Shown piece by piece: positions 1-8,116 of a stretch of DNA of 64,000 bases. Below the pieces are notes generated by a model. That model ran no database searches. It was not told the origin of the DNA and saw only the letters and a list, made by a program, of their open reading frames with translations. Position 1 is the first letter of the stretch; each line of letters starts with the position of its first letter. The stretch is from Cyanophora paradoxa (lineage: Eukaryota > Glaucocystophyceae > Cyanophorales > Cyanophoraceae), in NCBI GenBank assembly GCA_004431415.1, contig QPMI01000479.1, positions 116,175 to 180,174 on the forward strand. The letters are read 5' to 3'. The translations under genes and the position numbers were made by a program.

Positions 1-409
1 ATGGGATTGGGTTGATCATTTACGAAAAGAGGCGCACCAACAGCTCCACCAATCCGAAGACCATCACCAATATATGCTCCCCCGTTTTGCAGTTAATAGC
101 TCCCGACCGAGATTCAAAAGAATAAGTAGAAAGAGGATCACCATAACTGTCTGGGTCTCCATAGTGGGCAGAAAAGTTTGCATTTGTGACAAGGAGTTTC
201 GTTGTCTTAACTATACCATTATTTTTATCACACCTGAGTTCTTGCAATCTCAGTTTGTGGGTGGAACCAAATGTATTCATTGTGGGTTGCACTTCTGTGG
301 ATTGGAGACCTTCTACATCATCAAAGGTAGCATGCTGCAAAACGTGATTTGCAGGTGCTGCTAATGAGAGTTGGGGTGTAATAATTCGTTCTGGTATTGG
401 GGCAGCCAT
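1..409 (-). pseudogene. N-terminal part of the 276-residue structural-type protein (copy C), cut by window edge
   Basis: The reading frame begins with Met at 409 and matches 7189 downward. A five-C run at 79-83, against six C at 6858-6863 in the intact copy, throws it out of frame near residue 110. The homologous sequence then leaves the window at position 1. The one-base homopolymer difference may be a sequencing error. The protein is described at 6359-7189. Confidence 0.6.
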
Positions 410-410
410 T

Positions 411-1286
411 TTACATTAAAGTGATATATAATTTATGGGTTGGGTCATCAATCACATCTGGTTCCTGGTAAAACCCTGTTGTGAAGATATCTGCAACGTT
501 TACCCCTCGAAGTGCCGAAACAGCTGCTATATCTGTCCTCAGTCCCATAATCATAGTATTGTAAACTCCAACCTCAGTTACAAACAAATCATAGGTAAAT
601 GTCAAATTGTTATAAACACAATATCCTCGACCGAAATGGTTTGATGCTTGAACAAAGAATAGGTAATTATGACCTGTTTGATTGTTGTTTGCTCTGCACA
701 TAGATAGCATTGCTGTGGGAAGCGGAATATTTCTTCTTACTCGATCAGTTCCTGTTATAATAACCAATTCCGAATTTTCAAGAGTGACAGAGGAAGCAAC
801 ATAGAAATGTAGAAAAGGTTGCTGTGCAACTGGTGTATAGAAACGTATTCGTTGGGGATTCTCTACATTTTGTTCAAGAGTATCTGGGACATCATTATAC
901 GAAATGGAGGATGAGAGTTGACCTGACACTCTGCAACCTCCCCCAATAAATGCTCCTCCTGATCTCACAGTAACAGCAGCAGTATTCTTATCGAAATCAA
1001 GGGCTTTTAAATCTACACTGTATGCATCAGGACCTCCATTTGTCGGTTGAAAGAAGTTAGCATTTGTTACAAGTAGTCGTGTGGTTTTAACTACACCCGA
1101 ATTCTTATCGGCTCGGAGTTCTTTTACACGAATCATCGAGTTTTTATCAAAGGAGTTACCATTAGAATTGGGTCTCTCTGTGGATTCTAAACCGCGAACT
1201 TCATCATTAACTTCATGTTGTCGAAAGTGCATAGCTGGCGATCCAAGCGAATAAATGGGCAGTTGAACTCGATTGTATTCACCCAT
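411..1286 (-). CDS. Structural-type protein, paralogue of the neighbouring 276-residue protein (copy C)
   Basis: The frame of 291 codons starts with Met-Gly-Glu-Tyr, 49 nt after the fibre stop. It is the copy C version of the gene at 7213-8067. Positions of about 961-1200 differ from the other two copies at many codons while the protein hardly changes, which indicates divergence under purifying selection. A three-G run (437-439, four G elsewhere) replaces the last two residues with a short alternative tail. Function is unknown; the position between fibre and small structural genes suggests a virion component. Confidence 0.7.
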   Translation of the reverse strand: MGEYNRVQLPIYSLGSPAMHFRQHEVNDEVRGLESTERPNSNGNSFDKNSMIRVKELRADKNSGVVKTTRLLVTNANFFQPTNGGPDAYSVDLKALDFDKNTAAVTVRSGGAFIGGGCRVSGQLSSSISYNDVPDTLEQNVENPQRIRFYTPVAQQPFLHFYVASSVTLENSELVIITGTDRVRRNIPLPTAMLSMCRANNNQTGHNYLFFVQASNHFGRGYCVYNNLTFTYDLFVTEVGVYNTMIMGLRTDIAAVSALRGVNVADIFTTGFYQEPDVIDDPTHKLYITLM

Positions 1287-1335
1287 TGCTTCTTTTACTA
1301 AGAAGGATAGAAAAATAAAGGAGAATCTAAGTTAA

Positions 1336-4187
1336 TTATGGTATTCCATATGCTGTCCAATGGATTGTGCAAGTGATACTACGACTTTCAGATAGAGTAG
1401 GGGATGCTATGAATGTCACATAAATTGTTGTATATGTAGATGTGGAGTTTGAGATTCCAATTCTAAAATCTACATCCCCGGGGTTTGTTGCAGGAGTTCC
1501 TTGAAGAGTGGCATTTACAACAGGTGTTTGTGTGTAAAAAGCAGGATTCCAATTTAAAACATATGCATGCTGTGTTCTCTGACCCGCGCTTATCACACCA
1601 CTTGTAGCTTCGTATTTTCCTGATTTGAAACGTCTTTCTATATCAGACCAAGTTGGAAGTTGGCTAATTGTATTGGTGGTTCCCGAATTCATTGCATAAA
1701 ATGCTCTTGCATAAGCATTTCCGCGACAGAGTAGGGTTTTATCATAGAAGTTTGCTGAATTGTGGAAGAACCAAGTTTCCTCATTTGTAGGCGATGCAGG
1801 GGCTACTATTTGACCTGATCCTACATACATAGTATTATTTGCAGTGATTGTATTGGCTGTGAATGGGTCTAAACTTGGGAGATCTGTGATTTCTGATTTA
1901 GTATGAGTATGGGCGAAATCTGTAATATTTGCCTTTGTGTGAGTATGGGCAAAGTCGGTGATATCTGATTTAGTGTGAGAGTGAGGTCCGACAGTTGTAG
2001 AAGCTGTTGGTTTCCCATAAATGTTATCCCAATGCAAGAAGCCGCTATGTGAGGATACAGTGGGGTTCTTGCTCCAACCTACAAGACCCACAAGGTAAAT
2101 CCTTCCTATTCGCCCTTGAACACCCACTTTACTCAGCCCTTCACAATTCACTCCGACATATTGCCTATACTCTACACTTGGGTCACTACCAGGAGAATAA
2201 GCATTTACTCTCGAAAGTGTATAAGAATTCGTTGATGGATAAACTCCCACAACATCGAAGTATCTGCTATTATATTGACACACATAGAAGATATAGCATG
2301 TTTTCATTCCCGCAGGGACAGTCCATAACATCTTGTAGCCACTACAATCTTCATCACCAGAAGCCCATGTGTTTGCTCCTGAGTAAGGAGATATAAATGT
2401 GAAAAATCTCCAATCGCCTGTGCGATCTGTTGAAAGACCATTTGTGGCATCAAAGTTGATGGGGGATGTGTATGTTGGTTTATTTATCAGATCATCGTAA
2501 TTTCCTGTCGTTGCAACAGTTGCAAGATTAGGTCTATCTGTGATATTTGACCAAGCATGAGTATGGGTTGCAGGAGGGAATGTTAAAGGTTTATCTGTGA
2601 TATTGTTCCATGCATGACTGTGAGTTTGAAGTGCAACACCCAATTCGGTTTCATCTATATAATTTTTGCTTTGCAGGTAATCGTCTGTGACCACACCTGA
2701 AAGGGTCTCGTTGTGCAGGTTTTTAGCCGCCATTCTCTGATTGGCTTCAATAGCCCCACCTGATAGCGTTTTAATCCAAGCGATCTCAGCTTTACTGTAA
2801 TTATCAGTTGGTTGCCCAACAAGTGGAATATAATTGAGTTTATCCCGAGTGAAAACTATCTTAGGTCTTGATCCATCCAAGCTGCTTACATCTGTCACAT
2901 TCACATGGACAGCTGCTGAGAAGTCTTGATAACCCGCAGGATTGGAGGGAACACCGAACCCATCCTTTGGAATATCGTTTTTGTAATAGCTTGTCACATA
3001 GATATTCGGGAAAGTGTCACCCGGGTTAACATACGCCATATCTTGCACTCGGAATTGAGGCAAGCTTCGGACAAATAGAGGTCCTGTCATTGCACTGCCC
3101 GCATCAGCCCCTTTGAGGTGAACATAATGCTCATTCAAAATAGTTCTTTCCGCAATATTGCAGGATTTATAAAGGGAAACCCCATATTCACAGGTTCGAC
3201 CTTTGAGAATTCAGGTTGGTTATTGATCTCATCCCATGTATGCTCATGGGTTGCAGGTGGGAATATTGAAGGTCTATCTGTGATATTCGACCAAGCATGA
3301 GTGTGGTTTTGTATCCATCCCTGCACCACATTGGATGTTGTGTAGTTTGGAATTATAGCGTTTGAACCTACTATTAAATTTTTAATGTGGACATAGTCAG
3401 AAGAAATTCGCAGATTTTCGGGATAATAAAGCGATTGCGTTTTTGGGAAGCCGTAATAATCCTGAATATAGTATCTCACCCTTTGCTTCTCTTCAAACGT
3501 TAATGCTCTATTGAAAATGATGTATTCGGCTATATCACCTATGAAATAGTTAACACCCATCCTACTGAAAGTTGAAGGTGGAAGGTAATTTGTTCCTGTA
3601 AAGGTTCCTACATCTTGTCCTCTGATTCCAAAGGTTATGCTGTTTGAAGTTATGGTGGTGTCCCAATAATTAGCTGAATAATTATTGGGGATGAACTGTG
3701 ACTGAGGATTTGTATTAACAGGAAGCCCATCCATTCTCATTGTTAAAAGGCATTTCGGTGTGGTTTTGGCAGGGTCAGTGTTGGAAGTAATGGGGTAATA
3801 GGGTGGATCATAGTAGACATCGATTTCTGTATTTCCGTCTCCTATTTTCAGCTTTCCCTTCACATTCAGGTTACATGTAACTGTAAGATTGCTACCAATC
3901 CAAGCGGATCCTGTGTTGCTACTGTTTATTGATTTCACTGTTCCATGCACATCCAAATTACTTGTGGTAAGATTGCTTGTTATAATAAGATTTCCATCTA
4001 TTGTTCCCCCTGATTTTGGCAAGTAGTTGTTGAGCCACCCTAATGTAACATTACTACTTGTGAGAGGAGCCAAGAGTTCGTTTAATGTAGCTGCACTCAC
4101 CTTCGAGACAAGCCATCCCTGAACAGTATTTGAAGAGGTTAGAGGAGCTATTTGAGCATTCACAGTTGCTGTATCAGCCTTAGTAGC
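1336..4187 (-). pseudogene. C-terminal half of the giant fibre protein (copy C), truncated at the insertion site
   Basis: This is homologous to 15255-18470. Three lesions separate it from the intact version: it ends at AGTAGC where the next TIR begins; a four-C run at 3180-3183 (five in copy B) shifts frame; and 363 bp (121 codons) of the second LamG-like domain are missing at about 3680, in frame, with a few filler bases. The four-C state is shared with copy A's arm at 9960-9963, so it is probably inherited. The C-terminal lectin-like segment (1339-1620) carries many substitutions relative to the other copies. Confidence 0.8.
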
Positions 4188-4282
4188 ACACATATTGAAA
4201 AACGAATTTAAATCCCTCGTTCATCTCGATCGCTTCGCGATCTCGATTCACTCTGGATTTAAATTCGTTTTTCAATATGTGT
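4188..4282. repeat. Terminal hairpin palindrome, left end of A
   Basis: Perfect 28-nt inverted arms (4188-4215 and 4255-4282) flank a 39-nt loop that holds a smaller dyad, GCGATC/GATCGC. The terminal decamer ACACATATTG recurs inverted at the inner edge of the hairpin. This could be a fold-back end, a resolution site or a paired integrase site. Confidence 0.85.
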
Positions 4283-5566
4283 TAATTTAACTACTAAAAT
4301 ACATATTTATCGATTAATTTCTTTAACTTTTTATGCAAACTTTGTATAAATTAATGCAAACTTTGTATTAAAAATGATAAACGCGTTTAATTTAATGCAT
4401 ATTCACGATTGATTCGATCGATATTATATCGATATATTATGTTCTTTGTCGATTACATATATAACTTCGATTGATTAACATTAAACTACTTAAAGAACGA
4501 TATAATCGCGATTAATTCGCATAAATTCGCATAAATTCGCATAAACTCGATATATCTCTCTGGTATTGAAGTAGACCACCGCCCATTCTGTATCGAAAAA
4601 CGCAAAAAGTGTCACAGAGTTGCATCATGTCCAATTAAACAATCGATGGAATTGCGGATTTACATTTTTGCACCGAAAAAGTGTCACAGAGTTGCATTAT
4701 GTCCAATTAAACAATCGATCAGATTGCGGGATTTTCTATTGGAATATATCGGAACTGCATCACGTCCAATTAAACAATCGATGGAATTGCGGATTTACAT
4801 TTTTGCACCGAAAAAGTGTCACAGAGTTGCATGGTCTCCAATTGAACAATCGATTAGATTGCATATGTTCTATAAAACAGAATAATTGAGATCAAGTGTG
4901 ACAGGTAGTATTCAAATGATATTCAGTAAGAGATAGTTTTGTTTTTGAGAAAGTCAGTAAGAGGGGTGGAATGTCTGTGACGCCTGTGACGGCTGTGACG
5001 CCTGTTTTCAGAAGTCTGTCATTTTTGAAAATTTTAAAAAGTTTGAAAGTAGGTGTCACAGGCGTCACAGGCGTCACACTCAATTAAATTAGGTGTCACA
5101 GCGAAATTGCAGACCATTTCCAGTAAGACAACTTCGCATTTTCGGAAAGGTGGATTAATGGATAGTGTTTTGTAGGTGTCAGAGGTGTCACAAGACGGAT
5201 TTCAGTAAGACAAGAATATATTTTTGAATATCTCAGTAAGAGAAAGAGATTCCATTTTTAATTGGGTGTGACGCCTGTGACGGCTGTGACGGCTGTTTTA
5301 AGAAGTCTGTCATTTTTGAAAATTTTAAAAAGTTTGAAAGTAGGCGTCACAGGCGTCACAGGCGTCACAGTCAATTAAAGAGGCGTCACAGTCAATTAAA
5401 TAGGTGTCACACCCGATTATCTGACCATTTTCAGTAAGACCATCTGAAATTCTGAATTTCTCAGTGTCAACTAACTCGGAAATCGCAATACTCTATGTTT
5501 CTCCGATTTCTCCAACCCTGAAAACACACCTGTTATTCTCTCATCTATCTCATGAGATACTCTCGT
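4188..5566 (+). repeat. Left TIR of copy A
   Basis: This 1379-bp repeat holds, from outside in: the terminal hairpin (4188-4282); an AT-rich tract with doubled TGCAAACTTTGTAT and tripled TTCGCATAAA; four degenerate units of about 60-76 bp around TTGCATCATGTCCAATTAAA (4608-4880); and two iteron modules built on TGTGACGCC and its complement (4973-5080 and 5267-5418). Its inner end lies within the 3' end of the SpeD-like gene, after CTCTCGT. The other three TIRs have the same layout. Confidence 0.92.
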
Positions 5567-5872
5567 GGTTTTTCTCTCTGCTTCTAATCCACAACTGAAT
5601 ATATCAATCGCCAACATACCTTCATTTGAGTAACAATGAGCAGTGCAATGGCTCTCATCCAGCAGAAGAACCATTGCAAAACCAGGAGGAGAAATACCAC
5701 CATCGAAAATCTCGCAATGCTTGTGAACTACTCGAATACCTTGCTCTTGAATAATAGTTTGCAAGAACTGCATTAACCACCTGGTTGTTGTCTCCAAGTC
5801 CTCCATTCCTACTGCTAATTGGGTTCTGAATTTGTAATCCAGCATCACATGGAAGCCTCGATGAGTATTCAT
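5471..5872 (-). CDS. speD: SpeD-like S-adenosylmethionine decarboxylase family protein (copy A)
   Basis: The 133-residue protein fits the small prokaryotic-type AdoMetDC/SpeD fold. An N-terminal Gly-Phe-His-Val-Met-Leu-Asp strand is followed by helix, strand and a Glu-Ser-His motif (E73-S74-H75). His79 and an Asp-Ile-Phe-Ser-Cys-Gly motif (C94) come next. In this family the Glu-Ser bond is cut by the protein itself to make the pyruvoyl cofactor, and the His and Cys take part in processing and catalysis. The normal reaction decarboxylates S-adenosylmethionine for spermidine synthesis, but some viral and phage homologues act on arginine or ornithine, so the substrate is open. The last 30 or so codons lie inside the TIR. 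It is divergent from the 49-codon gene at 5913. Confidence 0.72.
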   Translation of the reverse strand: MNTHRGFHVMLDYKFRTQLAVGMEDLETTTRWLMQFLQTIIQEQGIRVVHKHCEIFDGGISPPGFAMVLLLDESHCTAHCYSNEGMLAIDIFSCGLEAERKTTRVSHEIDERITGVFSGLEKSEKHRVLRFPS

Positions 5873-5912
5873 TTATGAATAATTTAGAAAAATTAAAAAC
5901 GCGAATGGTAGA

Positions 5913-6062
5913 ATGCGAACCATCTTAGCAAGAGTGCTACCTTATGAGTTGGTGGATATCATTCTGCTGCACTACCACAAGACCTGTCCCAGCTGCTTTG
6001 ACACATGCATAATCACAAAGGGAAAATGGGGAAAGATTCTCATTTCTCTCTCAAAGATCTAA
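5913..6062 (+). CDS. 49-residue conserved small protein (copy A)
   Basis: Starting at the ATG in GAATGCG, the frame of 49 codons reads Met-Arg-Thr-Ile-Leu, then Leu-Pro-Tyr-Glu-Leu-Val-Asp-Ile-Ile-Leu, and a Cys-Pro-Ser-Cys-(x3)-Cys cluster near residue 35. The Leu-Pro-x-Glu-Leu-hydrophobic pattern is typical of the start of F-box-like and other short viral helical proteins. The cysteines could bind metal. It is identical at 13054-13203, fills the only gap between the SpeD-like and zinc-ribbon genes, and overlaps the latter tail to tail by 4 bp. Function is unknown. Confidence 0.5.
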   Translation: MRTILARVLPYELVDIILLHYHKTCPSCFDTCIITKGKWGKILISLSKI

Positions 6063-6331
6063 TCGAAATATAATACTACTGGTTTATCATCTATCACGAT
6101 TCCTGATGTCGTCTTTTTTCTATATGCATGAGAGGATTTCTTGTTGCATTCTCTGCATCCACTTCCCCTTACATGATTAAATGGGTAGGTTTGCAGGATC
6201 TTGTTGCATTTAAGGCATCTAACAGAGACCTTCTCTTGTGCTTTCTTATAGACTGTCTCACTATAATCGAATTTAGCATCACCATGAACCATCATTGCAG
6301 ATTCTATGAATTTCTTTGTTTTATCATCCAT
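6059..6331 (-). CDS. Zinc-ribbon protein of DUF723-like type (copy A)
   Basis: The 90-residue protein carries Val-His-Gly-(x4)-Tyr-Ser-(x3)-Tyr, then Cys-Leu-Lys-Cys and, after a Phe-Asn-His-Val spacer, a second pair in Gly-Cys-Arg-Glu-Cys-Asn. This spacing matches the small zinc-binding domain found in many phage and giant-virus proteins, often beside nucleases. No nuclease domain is attached here. It lies 27 nt downstream of the 276-residue gene and is probably co-transcribed with it, although a TATATATAG tract 10 nt before the ATG could give it its own promoter. Confidence 0.65.
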   Translation of the reverse strand: MDDKTKKFIESAMMVHGDAKFDYSETVYKKAQEKVSVRCLKCNKILQTYPFNHVRGSGCRECNKKSSHAYRKKTTSGIVIDDKPVVLYFD

Positions 6332-6358
6332 CCCTCTCTCTATATATACCTGAGATTT

Positions 6359-7189
6359 CTATGGAGCAGTATCCTGTCCGAAAATGGGGAAGTAGCGATT
6401 TGTGCCGTAATATTCTGCATATGTATTCTGTTTTGCAATAGCATCGGTTCTCTCAGCATAGAGAATGCATTTGTAGATACCAAACCTGGTGGCTCTCACC
6501 AAGAACTGGTAATCTTCAAGACCGAAATTCACTCCATGATAAGCAATTCCGAAATTGTCATATGGCGTGATCACAACTGCAATATTTGGGGTTCCACCCT
6601 CTACTTGACAGACAGCATAAACATCTGGTGGGATATCGACAACCACCTTGTAGTGGTCACCAATCTCAACAAGAGAATCAACTACTGATGTCTGCTCATT
6701 CACAACAATTGGGAAGATCTTGATAATATATGGTGCATTCATACTGGGGACATAGGTGCGAATTCTGGTGTTGGGATCAATGGGATTGGGTTGATCATTT
6801 ACGAAAAGAGGCGCACCAACAGCTCCACCAATCCGAAGACCATCACCAATATATGCTCCCCCCGTTTTGCAGTTAATAGCTCCCGACCGAGATTCAAAAG
6901 AATAAGTAGAAAGAGGATCACCATAACTGTCTGGGTCTCCATAGTGGGCAGAAAAGTTTGCATTTGTGACAAGGAGTTTCGTTGTCTTAACTATACCATT
7001 ATTTTTATCACACCTGAGTTCTTGCAATCTCAGTTTGTGGGTGGAACCAAATGTATTCATTGTGGGTTGCACTTCTGTGGATTGGAGACCTTCTACATCA
7101 TCAAAGGTAGCATGCTGCAAAACGTGATTTGCAGGTGCTGCTAATGAGAGTTGGGGTGTAATAATTCGTTCTGGTATTGGGGCAGCCAT
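6359..7189 (-). CDS. 276-residue structural-type protein (copy A, intact)
   Basis: This is the only one of three copies that is open throughout (six C at 6858-6863). The N-terminal 90 residues align by eye with the neighbouring 284-residue protein: both have a Leu-(Gln/Glu)-Ser-Thr-Glu motif, then (Arg)-(x)-(Lys/Gln)-Glu-Leu-Arg-(x)-Asp-Lys-Asn, then a Lys-Thr-Thr-(Lys/Arg)-Leu-Leu-Val-Thr-Asn-Ala-Asn-Phe stretch. The rest is beta-rich with a Gly-Gly-Ala-Tyr-Ile-Gly-Asp-Gly turn also found in the paralogue. I see no signal peptide, membrane segment or catalytic motif. Clustering with the fibre gene (23 nt spacing to the upstream paralogue) suggests a fibre-associated or base protein; this is inference. 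A TATATATCAC box precedes the ATG. Confidence 0.72.
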   Translation of the reverse strand: MAAPIPERIITPQLSLAAPANHVLQHATFDDVEGLQSTEVQPTMNTFGSTHKLRLQELRCDKNNGIVKTTKLLVTNANFSAHYGDPDSYGDPLSTYSFESRSGAINCKTGGAYIGDGLRIGGAVGAPLFVNDQPNPIDPNTRIRTYVPSMNAPYIIKIFPIVVNEQTSVVDSLVEIGDHYKVVVDIPPDVYAVCQVEGGTPNIAVVITPYDNFGIAYHGVNFGLEDYQFLVRATRFGIYKCILYAERTDAIAKQNTYAEYYGTNRYFPIFGQDTAP

Positions 7190-7212
7190 TTTACATTAAA
7201 GTGATATATAAT

Positions 7213-8067
7213 TTATGGGGTTGGGTCATCAATCACATCTGGTTCCTGGTAAAACCCTGTTGTGAAGATATCTGCAACGTTTACCCCTCGAAGTGCCGAA
7301 ACAGCTGCTATATCTGTCCTCAGTCCCATAATCATAGTATTGTAAACTCCAACCTCAGTTACAAACAAATCATAGGTAAATGTCAAATTGTTATAAACAC
7401 AATATCCTCGACCGAAATGGTTTGATGCTTGAACAAAGAATAGGTAATTATGACCTGTTTGATTGTTGTTTGCTCTGCACATAGATAGCATTGCTGTGGG
7501 AAGCGGAATATTTCTTCTTACTCGATCAGTTCCTGTTATAATAACCAATTCCGAATTTTCAAGAGTGACAGAGGAAGCAACATAGAAATGTAGAAAAGGT
7601 TGCTGTGCAACTGGTGTATAGAAACGTATTCGTTGGGGATTCTCTACATTTTGTTCAAGAGTATCTGGGACATCATTATACGAAATGGAGGATGAGAGTT
7701 GACCTGACACTCTGCAACCTCCCCCAATAAATGCTCCTCCTGATCTCACAGTAACAGCAGCAGTATTCTTGTCGAAATCTAGGGCTTTCAGGGCAACACT
7801 GTAAGCATCAGGACCTCCATTTGTAGGCTGGAAGAAGTTAGCATTGGTGACAAGAAGTCGAGTTGTTTTAACCACACCAGAATTCTTATCAGCTCTCAGC
7901 TCTTTTACTCGAATAATCGAATTTTTATCAAAGGAGTTACCATTGGAATTGGGTCTCTCTGTGGATTCTAAACCACGAACCTCATCATTTACTTCATGCT
8001 GGCGAAAATGCATTGCAGGGGATCCAAGGGAATATATAGGCAGTTGAACTCGATTATATTCACCCAT
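7213..8067 (-). CDS. 284-residue structural-type protein, paralogue of its downstream neighbour (copy A, intact)
   Basis: The Met-Gly-Glu-Tyr start is chosen because it is shared by all three copies and lies 49 nt after the fibre stop; the frame is also open upstream to 8130 but that extension overlaps the fibre's end. The protein ends Val-Ile-Asp-Asp-Pro-Thr-Pro. It is beta-rich, with a glycine-rich Gly-Gly-Ala-Phe-Ile-Gly-Gly-Gly turn near residue 110. Together with the downstream paralogue it looks like an ancient duplication of a trimeric-type virion protein. Specific function is not recognised. Confidence 0.72.
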   Translation of the reverse strand: MGEYNRVQLPIYSLGSPAMHFRQHEVNDEVRGLESTERPNSNGNSFDKNSIIRVKELRADKNSGVVKTTRLLVTNANFFQPTNGGPDAYSVALKALDFDKNTAAVTVRSGGAFIGGGCRVSGQLSSSISYNDVPDTLEQNVENPQRIRFYTPVAQQPFLHFYVASSVTLENSELVIITGTDRVRRNIPLPTAMLSMCRANNNQTGHNYLFFVQASNHFGRGYCVYNNLTFTYDLFVTEVGVYNTMIMGLRTDIAAVSALRGVNVADIFTTGFYQEPDVIDDPTP

Positions 8068-8116
8068 TGCTTCTTTTACTAAGAAGGAAAGAAAAATAAT
8101 GCGAAATATGCATTTA

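Larger units (their letters stand above)
1..4187. mobile_element. Copy C: right-hand part of a third element left arm, cut by the window edge
   Basis: This segment holds two small structural genes and the C-terminal half of the fibre gene, all homologous to 6780-11328 and 13920-18470. It stops at AGTAGC (4182-4187), where the left TIR of the next unit begins. Its sequence is distinct: about 961-1640 diverges clearly from the other two copies, and a 363-bp in-frame deletion lies at about 3680. It is therefore not a simple assembly duplicate of them. Its own TIR would lie left of the window. Confidence 0.8.

Noticed and set aside
4620-4889. Two overlapping frames with repeated His-His-Val-Gln-Leu-Asn-type segments in each TIR
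   Set aside because: Both follow from the tandem units; frames are open only because the repeat unit lacks stops.
4892-5083. Frame of Val-Thr-Pro repeats (63 codons), also at 12033 and 36362
   Set aside because: It is a translation of the TGTGACGCC iterons and their spacer inside the TIR, with no independent support.
4973-5418. CRISPR-like array
   Set aside because: Repeats are 9-bp iterons in both senses without unique spacers, in a eukaryotic viral TIR.
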